NCBI GenBank assembly: GCA_019155185.1 | Contig: CM032811.1 | Location: 5,786,075 to 5,850,074, forward strand | Source of the DNA: Beaufortia kweichowensis | Taxonomy: Eukaryota > Chordata > Actinopteri > Cypriniformes > Gastromyzontidae | Length of the DNA: 64,000 nucleotides | Direction: 5' to 3' | Shown here: piece after piece, positions 1 to 11,703 of the stretch | How the letters are laid out: each line of letters starts with the position of its first letter | Position numbering within the stretch: the first letter of the stretch is position 1 | Notes under the pieces: model-generated | The model's input: only the letters and a program-made list of their open reading frames with translations | Databases searched by the model: none | What the model was told of the DNA's origin: nothing | Program-made: the position numbers and the translations under genes

Positions 1-792
1 GACACACAGATCTGGGCAGATTCCTGCATTTACTCTGACGTCTTTTCAAAGTAACTAAGAGAGTCATTCAGCGATCAGCGCCATCCATCCTGTGAAGTCG
101 CCTCTCTCACCTCTCACCACAATGATGTTCTGTCTTTTTCTTTGTCAGTGTGACATGATTGTATTTTTCCTGCCTTGTAAATGTCATGCCTGACTAGGGG
201 CAAATATTCAACAAGGAACTGTATGATTTCACCCTGAATCTCAAAGTACAAATTAGTTTCATTCAACAGCAGTTGCATAACAACTACTGACTTGGCAACA
301 AAACAATTGCTTAAAAACTAAAGGCCATGGAATTGCCTGAGTGTGTTTCAGTGTTTTTCTACCTGGGTTGAATTTCCTATATTAGTTTGTTTTACAGCCT
401 CAGCAAAACCTGCTAATAATTATTGCGAAAAGTGTGATTTTTGCATTATTAATCTCAGCAAACGTAACTGGAAATGACAGTTTTAGCAGGTTTCTCTTCG
501 TCTTTCATTGGTCAAACAAACAGAAAGTCCCGTCCTTAACTCATGCTGTTGGTTGATATTATATTGTGGCATTTAGTAGGTTTAATATTAAGCTAGTATA
601 GTGTAAAGTTTTATCATCATGTAAATTAATATTTTTTTCAGCCACACCTATTTAATGTACATCAAGTCCAGGTAGTGAATTTTAATGGTTGCATAGTTCC
701 AGTTCAAAATAAATATATATATATTTTTACCTATCTTTTATCTCCCTTATCTATTTAATAACCTCAAAATGCTATGCAAATTTCATACATAA
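1..792. other. AT-rich unique sequence, no gene seen
   Basis: I see no coding frame, RNA gene or recognised repeat family here. It contains only a short AT run near 708-726 and scattered homopolymers. The composition matches the rest of the non-coding background. Confidence 0.6.
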
Positions 793-1120
793 ATAACCTG
801 TTAACTGTCACCTTTCCTCTGGAGAAACACCTATGTTATTTTCCTATTTACTTTAATTTTTCATAGTTTTTTTTATCTATTCATGACAAACTATAAATTG
901 ATGGAAAGGTATAAGACTCGAGATGAAATATTTGACACATTTTCATAACAATAAACAAAAATAATAAAAAATGTTAATGTTACTGTAGTTTATAAAAATT
1001 TTTAAAATGAATTTTTAAAAAGACTTCTTTTCAGAAATGTTAAAAAATTTAATATCTAAAAATGTAAAAATTATAGCATTTTTATATGTACACTCAATTT
1101 CTGTTGTGAAATTCTCAGCC
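793..1120 (+). mobile_element. Family A TTAA-type MITE, copy 1
   Basis: It begins with CCTGTTAACTGTCACC immediately after ATAA, a one-base variant of the TTAA found at other copies. The body carries the family's diagnostic segments: a TTCCTC...GGAGAAAC palindrome remnant, a 'catgacaaactataaattg' block, then 'gatgaaatatttgacacat'. The far terminus is decayed, so the end near 1120 is set by alignment to the intact copy at 13483-13763. It has no coding capacity. The TTAA context suggests mobilisation by a piggyBac-like transposase, which is inferred. Confidence 0.75.
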
Positions 1121-1158
1121 CAATGAGTCTCATCAAAGTTGAAACACCAAGAGTAAAA

Positions 1159-1350
1159 TACACTCTTAAAAATAAATGTGCTTTATTAGGTCGTAAATAA
1201 ACATTTTTGGCTGTATGGTTCCATAAATAACTTTTAACATCTTACATTTTTTTTTAAAGTTGAAAATGGTTATTTTTGTGAACCAGAAATGTTTCTTTTA
1301 TGGCATCGCTGCGAAGAACCATAAAAGTGGGTTAATTTTTTAAGAATGTA
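1159..1350. mobile_element. Short inverted-repeat element (MITE, TACACTCTTAAAAATAAA type)
   Basis: The left end TACACTCTTAAAAATAAATG is mirrored at the right by a stretch ending TTAAGAATGTA; the reverse complement of the right end gives TACATTCTTAAAAAAT. The interior carries 'ggttccataaataac' and 'atggcatcgctgcgaagaacc', which I recognise from an abundant short DNA element of cyprinid genomes. It is about 192 bp with no coding capacity. A clean target duplication is not visible. Confidence 0.75.

Positions 1351-3284
<1,934 letters not shown>

Positions 3285-3319
<35 letters not shown>
3285..3319. repeat. (GA)n microsatellite
   Basis: About 17 uninterrupted GA units. It is complementary in sense to the long (CT) tract about 500 bp upstream, so the two could pair in single-stranded DNA or RNA. 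Confidence 0.95.
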
Positions 3320-3323
<4 letters not shown>

Positions 3324-3848
3324 GTCGAGGGTCATGGATGATTGAGTCCATCACCATTGAAGGTGCATCCAGAGAGTGTGTCAAGAGACACCGCTGATAA
3401 ACACACTTCTCTCTGTAGATACACAGCAACTAGTAAAACGCAGCGAATAAAAACATGTAAAAGTCTATTTTAGGGTACTGTGTTTTTCGAGTTTGCAATG
3501 TCTCACTGTGTATGACAGGTACCAAACACGAGCCCGCACTTCTCCGTGAGCAATAACGAAGAAGCATTAAGGCTTTAATCGACAACAACTGAGACAGAAC
3601 TGAATGCGTTTCGGGAGAAACTAGCTGTCAATGAATCACACAGGGCTGCATTTATTTGGATTCTCCGTGTTGTTTCAGTGCACAATTCTCTAAAGGAATT
3701 TGCAATTTCAGGTGATGCAATATTCTAGTTTGTAGGCTGGCTCTGAAGGCCGAGAGAAGATTAAGACCTTAAAAAAAGCTTTAAAGACCTGTCTCATGAC
3801 CTAGACCGGTCTCAAGTACAACATTAAACTGGGATAAGAGGAAGTATT
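3320..3848. other. Unique sequence without recognised gene
   Basis: No coding frame of note and no recognised repeat. Confidence 0.5.
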
Positions 3849-4073
3849 TGTGACCCTGCTTGTCATTTGTTTGTTATTTACTGTTTTCTACATAAACTCA
3901 TCCTAAATAATGTAAAGAACATTCTGTGAAAATATACCCTTGATATTGACAGAGTAAGATTATGCCAAAGATTTAAATCATAATGAAATTAATAGGTCAA
4001 ATCAAACTTGGATGCTTGTTATCTCAGGATTAGAGTTTTAGACTTCAGCTTGGTTTTCACAGACAGAGTCACA
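3849..4073 (+). mobile_element. Family B short inverted-repeat element, copy 1
   Basis: It begins TGTGACCCTGCTTGTC and ends ACAGACAGAGTCACA, so the ends are inverted copies of TGTGACCCTG. Shared interior blocks ('ttctacataaa', 'aatgtaaagaacattctgtg', 'aaatcaaacttggatgctt') also appear at 41795, 56933 and 63162. About 225 bp and non-coding. No clear target duplication is preserved. Confidence 0.8.
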
Positions 4074-6310
4074 TTTTAACACTGATATTCAGCCTTCACT
4101 TTACAAGACATGTCTGATATTTATGAAGACAACATGGGCTTGTGGGCGGGTAAGAATGCAATTCAATGATGCGGGAAATCCCACCCTATAGATTTAAATC
4201 CTATTATCTCAAACCACTAAAGCATTTAATGCCTCTCTGCTGCAGGGACACCCTATGGCTCATGCTCTTATGAAACACAGATAAAAGCAGTTAGAGTATT
4301 CCCCTTTTTGTCAGGGTTTCATAAGGATAAGGTTATAAAAAGACAAGATTTCTTTGGTTTAAGCCAGTGCAAATGTCTGGAAAAGTAAGATCTAACTTTT
4401 TCAAATGTTTTTCATTTTAAGGCTAACATTGGCACAAAAGCTGACGGAGCATTTTCTCTTTTCTGGCATGTGATTGCACATCCATTTTCCCAAGCCAAGA
4501 CCTAATTGCGTCATGCTCATTCAGAATCATTCCCATCAGACTGTATTTGAGAATGGATTATAAATGCAATTTCCTTTATACACCTTTGATAAATAAGTTG
4601 CATTATTGCATAACACATAAAAAAGCCTATGCCATGACAAAATATGCCGTTTATGCCTAAATGTAGTCAATCTGCAAAAAATGACTGAACAACGCAGTGT
4701 GCACGTACAACACAAAACCATCATTTCTTTCCATTTGAGTTTTATTCAGATGGGATTCTGTATAAGTACAAGCCAGGATTGTCTCTTTGTCCAACTGAAC
4801 AACAACTATTGACATTTTGGCTAAAAAAACCTGTTAAAAAATGACAAAGAAAGCCTTCATTTGGGCGTTTCTGGTTGTCACATCAAGTTTTCTAAAAACA
4901 TTCGGAATATATATTTTTATGCTAATACTGTTTTGTGCTAAAACACATTCTGCAAAGCTTCTTTGCAACATTGAAAAGTGCTCTAAAAAGAAAATCTAAT
5001 TGAAGAGTAGGGCCCAGAATATTCTTGCACAGAGGTGTGTAGTTGTAAAAGGCATTAATGTTTTCAAAGTGCTATTTGCCGAAACAGGATATTCTTCACG
5101 CAAATTAAATTTCAATCCATTGCTTTTAGAAATTTCAATGTGACTCTAATTCTGGAAGTGTGGCAAAGAATGTTTAGCAAATCTAGTTATAGGCAAATGA
5201 CGAACGTATGACAAACAGTCACACTTTTACTGATCATTTAATTTTACTGGCTAATTTTCTTAGACCATTACTGTAATTTTACACTGACACGATCATTGTG
5301 CTATTTGTACATGGGAGGGTAAACACATTAAGAGTTTTTTTGCCTGTGAGAAATACATGAACATTTACATATTATTAATGTTATTTTAGTCATTATTCTT
5401 TACTTAAAATAAACATAAAGCACTATTCAATTTTTAAAGCATGTCTTAAGTCTTGTCTAGAGCAACAAGTGAGCCAAAACTAGGTAACAGGTGCATATCA
5501 TCCTTCAGCCAACACCAGTATGTTTCTTCACGGGCATTTAATTGTCTATAAAGCCCACACGAAGAAGGCAGAGTATTAACTTCAGACTTAACCAGAGCAA
5601 ATGTCAGTCAGACTGCAGAGTCTCTGTCATAAAGGTCTCAGCATCACTGATTTTCACTCAGCCGGGGAAAGAAGAAGTCAGCCGGTGGGGTTCGGTCATC
5701 CTTGAAAGGCCAAATAGGAAGTGATGGTGTCCCACAGAGCTGGATCTGTTTCTCTGCAGGAACCCTAGAATGGATTAGTAAAGGCTTTGGCTTGACTGGC
5801 TGTAACCATAGATCAATGGACGGGCTTTGAGTGCAGGACAAATATATAAAGTGCACTTAAGCACACCTTTATTATACAAACAGACACAGTAGTAAATGGT
5901 ATAGGCTGCTAATGTTTATGTGAATCTTGATGAGCCGAGCGCTGAATGTTTTCTGGGTCATGTTTCACATAATTATGACTTGATTATTTGGAATTTTTCC
6001 GAAAAGTTTCTGCTTATGCTGGAAAACAGCTGAAATCCTTCAACATGTATTTACATATATTACACTTTAAAAAAACATTATATTAATACAGTCTGGGCTG
6101 TGTGCTTAGAAAAAGTCAGAGATAATAAGTGAAATTACAACCAGTTTCTGAAAATTAACAAAACTGTCAAGTAAGAACTGGCTCAGCCAAACAATTACTG
6201 CAAGTTTCTTTGGCTGATAAAATAGTTCACGGTTGGCAAATTCTCTCAATTAATCAAAATAATGCTTTGGGTTATAAAATCTTTACTTTGGATTGTATGA
6301 TAAAGCATAT
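4074..6310. other. Unique AT-rich sequence, about 2.2 kb
   Basis: No gene, RNA or recognised repeat family. The interval contains phrases such as 'tgctgcagggacaccctatgg' near 4240 and a slightly GC-richer patch at 5640-5780, neither of which I can assign. Confidence 0.5.
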
Positions 6311-6367
6311 AGCTTGAATGCACTGTAAGTCGCTTTGGATAAAAGTGTCTGCCAAATGTGTAAATGT
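6311..6367 (+). repeat. SINE tail fragment
   Basis: The stretch 'tgtaagtcgctttggataaa' followed by 'agtgtctgccaaatgtg' is the conserved 3' tail shared by fish tRNA-derived SINEs and related L2-like LINEs. The tRNA-like head is missing, so this is a 5'-truncated copy. Confidence 0.75.
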
Positions 6368-6515
6368 TAATATTTTTTATCTTGGTCTGAAGCAGCTGTA
6401 TCCTTCATTTTATGTTTCCCCCTTGAGGTCCACTTAAGAACTTAAAACCTTTTCATTTTCTATGCTTTTAAGATTTTTAGGATTTTTATTGCCTTTTTTG
6501 TGTGGGGAGAATGTT

Positions 6516-6768
6516 TTAACCTGTTAAATGTCACAGGTGGAACACTTTGCTATTCACTTTAATATTTCATAGGTGAATTCTAATCCAATTATGACAAACT
6601 ATATATTGATGGAAATTGATATTTTATTATTATTATTATTGATTTTTATAGCGATGAATATAAACTTAGGAAAATAATAAAAAAATTTATTATACCTACA
6701 ATAAAAAAATATCTAAAATTAAAGTGCATTTTCATGTGTATGCTTAATATGTGCAGTGACCGACAGTA
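6516..6768 (+). mobile_element. Family A TTAA-type MITE, copy 2
   Basis: It starts TTAACCTGTTAAATGTCAC and contains the family blocks 'attatgacaaactatatatt' and 'gtgtatgcttaatatgtgca'. The right terminus is decayed after 'gtgac', so the end is approximate. An internal ATT triplet run (about 6623-6640) is specific to this copy. Confidence 0.8.
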
Positions 6769-7089
6769 AGCAAATCCTGAAACTTGATTCCTTAAACCGT
6801 GTAAAGACATTTTTGGGGGGCTTTAGACCGTGTTTAGATATTTAACTACAAATCAAGACTGATTAACAATAAGATTTTGCAGTGTTTTGTTCCTAAACCC
6901 AAGGATAAACATATTAGCCTTTCAGGCCTACAGGCTTTATCATCCTCCTCGGGTTCAGCTGAGTGCCATTGATTTAACTGAGGTGTCAAATGTTTAAGCA
7001 GAATATTGATGTGCCTGGCCACATTACGGCAGAAGAGGTCGAACCCCTTCACTCCGCTTCACTCCCCACCCCTTTTCAGGCCTCTCCCT
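6769..7089. other. Unique sequence without recognised gene
   Basis: Nothing recognised. It becomes more GC-rich towards the right, leading into the candidate enhancer. Confidence 0.45.
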
Positions 7090-7400
7090 CCATCTTGCTT
7101 GTTTGTGTTGCATATCCTTTGGAATCCAAAGCAGATCAACTGGAAAATTACACGTCTGCCGGTTTAGGCTCCATTGGCGAAAATCTGTTGTCGAGCAAGT
7201 GGCGGGAGTTCATTTAGAGCAGCGGCCAGCCGCAATCGCCCGCCAAAGAGCGGGTGGGGCGGAGAAAGAGTAATAGGTAATAGAAGAGAGCGACACTCTG
7301 GCTAATACATCGGCGCAATTAGCCGCAAGCCGAGGCAGCTGTGGCGTGACGGAGGCCTGAGGGTAATTGCGGACCCCACTCATCACTGCCTCTCATTAAT
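7090..7400. promoter_or_regulatory. Candidate regulatory element, CpG-rich
   Basis: An abrupt island of higher GC and CpG content (about 19 CpGs in 230 bp by hand count) within AT-rich DNA, with no repeat signature. It holds several homeodomain-type cores (TAATTG at about 7362, CAATTAG near 7316, ATTAATAC near 7394), an E-box-like CAGCTG and GC boxes (GGGTGGGGCGGAG). This combination is usual for conserved developmental enhancers. Cross-species conservation could not be examined, so the call is inference. No coding frame with a recognisable domain overlaps it. Confidence 0.35.
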
Positions 7401-7493
7401 ACAAAACTCTGCACCCCGGAGAGAGAGAGAAACTTCCTCCCTCACTAGCTCTTCTCTTTTCTCCCATTCCAATCATTTCTGAGCACCTCTCTG

Positions 7494-7519
7494 CTCTCTC
7501 TCTCTCTCTCTCTCTCTCT
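7494..7519. repeat. (CT)n microsatellite
   Basis: Thirteen CT units, preceded by a CT-rich degenerate stretch. Confidence 0.9.
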
Positions 7520-7954
7520 GGAGATTGAAGCGCACCCTGGTCATATCGCATGCTGAAACATATGACAGTGTGTTTGAAAGGCCTGGATGGGGTGTTAAAT
7601 CTTGGGCGACACACACTCAGAATAAGGCTTCGTATGCATATTTGGTGCAATGAACAGCGTGTGATGGATGGCGGGAGGCAGTCGAGGGAAAAATTCTGAA
7701 ATATATTTCACTCAAACTTACTGCCTTTTATGGAATTACACAACTAACGATGGTTGAATTACACTTACCAACACATTTTCCTTGAACTAGCAAATGTGAC
7801 TAACATAAAACTCTTTCATTCGATGATAAAATCAGCTATAAATGTGTCTGGTTATTGGTTTGAGTTACTATCATGTAACTGAGCAGAAAATGTATGTATA
7901 ATGTAAGCACAGAACCAGAAAAAACTGATATGAAAACTTCACAATTTACCAGTT
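7520..7954. other. Unique sequence without recognised gene
   Basis: No gene or repeat recognised. Confidence 0.45.
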
Positions 7955-8236
7955 TGTCGTAATTTACTCACAAATTGTGCTGTTTTAAACCCATGTGACT
8001 TTCTTTTTGCGTGAAACATGGGGCAACATTTCAATTCCAACCCACATTAAGTCTATTCTTGGTTATGATAATGAAAATGTATTTGTCATTACAAGCTCAT
8101 CAGCCTTAAAATCCAATTCAGCTGCAGTATATAAAATATATTTATATATGTGGTAAGTACTTTTAGTAAAATCTTCTTTTGTGTTCCATATAGTCACATG
8201 GGTTTAAAATGTCATGAAGGTGTATAAATGATGACC
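7955..8236. mobile_element. Inverted-repeat MITE (family D)
   Basis: The left end contains 'gtaatttactcacaaattgt' and 'tttaaacccatgtgactttc'. The right end contains 'atagtcacatgggtttaaaa', 'tgtcatgaaggtg' and 'aaatgatgacc', which are the inverted counterparts. This matches a very common cyprinid MITE whose ends read roughly GTCATTTACTCAC...GAGTAAATGATGAC. About 280 bp, non-coding. Confidence 0.8.
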
Positions 8237-9940
8237 TATCATTAACAAATGTTCATTTTATACCATGCATGATATGCCATGTATGATTAATAAAATTTGA
8301 GGTGCAACCAGGACCTTAAGGTTTATTCAAATGTCAAAACAGTGCTTGTTATAAGCTTGTGTCCCTAATGCGTCTTTCTGCAGTTCATTTGATGGCAGTA
8401 CAGGCTCTAAGATGCTAAATTAAACAGTGTAAAATCTTGCAAATCAATCAGATCCAAAGCCGGTTCTTTATTTCACACAACAGTGAAATGCAGCATGATG
8501 CAGCAGGTGAGAGAAAATAGTCCTGCTGTGGTTGCCCTAGCAGATGCAGAAAGACCAGACTGTTCTGCCAGCCCAGTTCTCACAGTTAAATGGTGACTTC
8601 TTAAACAGATGGTCATGCCATGTGCATATTATCAGGACGTGCTGGTACCAGATACAGCTCTGTGTTTTTGTACAACATGCCACATGGGAAAATGGATACT
8701 ACTATCGTCTAGAATTGTTTGTCACGTCTATCGTAATATGACAATATTAGGTGTACATAAAAAAACTCATTTCAATTGATCCAGTCTGGTTGAAGGAATA
8801 AAGTAACACACCCTATCCACCAAGTTAACCTCACCAAGCTGAAATCTTATCTTGGATCTTGGGATTTAGCCAACAAGTATGTTAAAATTATAAATATGTT
8901 CAGGGGGATTAAAGAAAAGCAAACATCTGTCGCTCATAGCGACATAAGGATTAAATTATGATTAGTGATGAAATAGCCACCTGCACCTGACATGCTATAC
9001 AGCACGAGCTCATCTCTACAGGCCCTCCGTGGCCCCCTACCTGTGGGCTAGAATAAGACATAATAAGCTTTGCAACTTGACATTCAAAACTCCTCCTCCA
9101 ATATTTGACATTAATCGATAGCAGACACGTATGAGATCTGGGATGCAGGACCATAACACATTTGACTTAATGCAGGTGTATTTTCCTAGTTACAACCCAT
9201 AGGTATTTATTGCAACATAATAATTGCTAATATTTTGAAAGCACAAGTACAATATCATTGTCTGAAAGGTTTTTGTCAGTAAATCCAACACATCTAGTGT
9301 CACACCATGGCACACATGGAATTATGGGGATGCGCACGAGACTTTGGTTGGGCACTTTTAGTCATTTTGCATTTGAATGAAATGTAAAGTTGCATTGCAT
9401 TGTATAATCGTAATAATATATATTTGTGTAAAAGACTAATAATATGTCAATCAGTAACTCGAAAAATACCTTGGGTCCAAGGTTGTGGACATATCTTTGC
9501 TGCTATGACTAACAAATTGCTTCTCCCAGTTATGTCTCACACGGCTCAAAATTCCACTTTAAACATCCTGACACACTTAAGCAAGTCCTTGCCCCGTTTC
9601 AAGATGCACAATAAAGTAATTCCATTTGCAAATTAAGATATCTATGAGAAAGTGAGCTATCAAATTCATAATGGCTTTAGGAGAATCGTCGCTCTGGTGC
9701 ATTGCTGACCATTACTCAGCATCCTCAGGACGAACCTTATCATTGCATCTGTAAGCAAATGCGATGATAATCTACAATGCTAGTGTAAAAATCATAGTGC
9801 CCTTCAAATGAAACTCAAACTAAACGATGCACGTGGACTGTTCGGATTTCTTTACAATTGTATAACAATTCAGAGATAAATAGTTTTGCCACATTTGCTG
9901 CACATTCAATTAATTCAAACAAGGCGAGTCATTTAAGAAA
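8237..9940. other. Unique sequence, about 1.7 kb
   Basis: No gene, RNA or repeat family recognised. Frames up to about 78 codons (for example 9400-9636) show no domain. Confidence 0.5.
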
Positions 9941-9964
9941 AGGTTACCTTTTCTTACCTTCCAG

Positions 9965-10024
9965 TACGATGATCCTCTTCCTCGAGTTTCAAGTGACAGC
10001 TGGTGTCAGTTTGATATGGATAAG
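9965..10024 (+). other. Candidate 60-nt exon (either strand), unproven
   Basis: On the plus strand a long pyrimidine tract ending CCTTTTCTTACCTTCCAG sits directly before position 9965, a near-ideal splice acceptor. An open 60-nt frame follows (YDDPLPRV...CQFDMDK) up to AAG|GTGGGA, a moderate donor. The minus strand also offers a good donor (GAAG|GTAAGA) at the same place, because the pyrimidine tract carries 'cttacctt'. The encoded peptide matches no family I recognise. It may be an exon, an exon of an antisense transcript, or chance. Confidence 0.25.
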
Positions 10025-10039
10025 GTGGGATACCTCTAA

Positions 10040-11080
10040 TTAAAACAAAATTATAGCCGGGGTAAAGAGCGCGCAGCCGGTTCAAACTCCACCAGCGGAC
10101 TGTCGCGATGGTTCACTCGCATCAAACAGATGGATGCACAGTACGGTCCGCAATGTTCTTTTCCTCACAGGTGCGCCGATAAACAAGATGTTTTCATTCC
10201 TTTACGCAACGCAATTTGTACACCTATGCCTTTACTTTTGCTTGGGCGTTCATTGCAGAAATAGTTCCCATTCTTGTGCTCGACCCTTCCCAGGTGCGAT
10301 GAATCAGATGCCTAGTTTCCCTGGCTTTTCAGTTCCACCTAGTAATAAAGAATACATATCCATGTGCTGCTGCGATAGAGAGGGGAAATCCAATCCGTCA
10401 GAGGTGTAGATCCTCGAAAAGCAAGCCTTTCGCAATATCATCCTGATAGATTGGTGAGTTAGAAGACGAATACGCACGAAGCGTCTGCTCGTCTTGGACC
10501 ATGGTGAAGAGTGGGCGTTATAGGGGTAGATCTTCACCGCTCACTGCCAATAAGTGTGCGTGCCTCCGCCTGAAACGCCGTTCCTCTACATACATACAAA
10601 CTGGGTTTCTGTCGGTACATATGGCGTTGGTTGTAAAACTTGTGACTCTGAGGTTGGTGTGAGAATAAAAAGACGCATCGTTGGACAGGGTGTGAAGTTA
10701 GTGTCCGTTCGATCGTAATTTGCATAAGCAACGTTGCTTCTATAAGCAGGAGTTAAAATGAAATGAGCCTAACTGCACGACGCAAAGAGTGCAAACGAAC
10801 ACTTACCACGTGCAGCTGCTCACCATTTTAACAGCTATGTGTCCGTGAGTGTAAAATAAATGTCTGTGCGTTTGTGTGTGATATTGTCTGTGCGTGCGTG
10901 ATTTGAGGAGTAGGTTCTTATAATTGAAAGGTACTGCAACAATATAATAATCTGACCACAGAGTAAAGCGTGTGGATACAAATGCAAGCGCGCGCTCTGA
11001 TTGGTTTCTTTGTACAGTTGTCGTTTCAGCACCAAGGACAGCGAGCGAGACCTTCCTCAGCGTCTTTCACACAGGATTCC
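10040..11080. promoter_or_regulatory. CpG-rich island, candidate promoter region
   Basis: About 55-60 CpGs in 1.04 kb by hand count, far above the CpG-depleted surroundings, with no repeat signature. On the minus strand it holds a CCAAT box (complement of 11000-11004), a TATAAG box (complement of 10917-10922), then an ATG (10826-10824) followed after six codons by CACGTG|GTAAGT, a strong splice donor at 10807/10806. Together these outline a minus-strand promoter and first exon starting near 10890. Nothing downstream is recognisable as a known protein, so a non-coding RNA or an alternative first exon is equally possible. Confidence 0.4.
10398..10502 (-). CDS. Hypothetical 34-aa open frame in the CpG island
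   Basis: An ATG in an optimal Kozak context (CACCATGG) opens a 34-codon frame beginning MVQDEQTLRAY and ending GLLFEDLHL, rich in Ser, Asp and Glu. It lies about 300 bp downstream of the candidate minus-strand first exon, with a plausible acceptor (pyrimidine tract then CCTCAG) near 10650. I do not recognise the peptide and see no signal sequence or membrane segment. It may be a micropeptide, an upstream ORF of a longer transcript, or chance; the start context and location are the only support. Confidence 0.15.
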   Translation of the reverse strand: MVQDEQTLRAYSSSNSPIYQDDIAKGLLFEDLHL

Positions 11081-11457
11081 GGTTTCCTAAGAAACTGTTG
11101 GCATGTCCTTCTCTCAAAGACAAGACTGTCTACCGCTATCAGCACTTTAAACCATCTTGATTTTATTTTAAAGGTAATTGGACTCGTCAGATTGGCTTTT
11201 TATAATGATGAGAGGCGGACTGTGGCTTTTTAATGGGTAAAGCGAACTTGTGATAGACTGTAAAATTGCAAAGAGCCTCATGAGAATTTGCTTTTGCGTT
11301 TGAATAAGATTTCAAATATAATATATATAAATGTATTTCATATTGAGATTGAAATTTGATTATCAGTAAAGTTCCTTTCAAGTTTTATATTATATTATAT
11401 TATAGATTTATACATAGGCCTATATATTATTATGTATCATGAAGTTTACTATTACTG

Positions 11458-11460
<3 letters not shown>
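11081..11460. other. Unique sequence with a short TATAT-rich stretch
   Basis: No gene recognised. A small (ATATT)n-like run lies at about 11387-11404. Confidence 0.5.

Positions 11461-11502
<42 letters not shown>
11461..11502. repeat. (CTA)14 microsatellite
   Basis: Fourteen perfect CTA trinucleotide units. Confidence 0.95.
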
Positions 11503-11609
11503 AAAAAGCAACTGACAAACAACTGATGTGTTATTTTAACTCATAGTCAAGTATGGACATTTTCTAGGTTAGTTTAACCAAACTACCCCAGTAATAATAA
11601 CAGACAGAT

Positions 11610-11703
11610 TTCCTTTCATCATTAATAATAATAATTATAACCACAACAACAAAAACATTATTATTATTATTGTTGTTGTTGTTATTATTAATGATGAAAG
11701 GAA
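11610..11703. repeat. Perfect 22-bp inverted repeat with triplet-repeat loop
   Basis: The arm TTCCTTTCATCATTAATAAT (continuing AA) at 11610-11631 is exactly complementary to 11682-11703. The 50-bp spacer itself contains AAC triplets facing TTG triplets, so pairing could extend into most of the loop. It may be a tiny foldback element or a palindrome maintained by replication errors. Confidence 0.85.
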
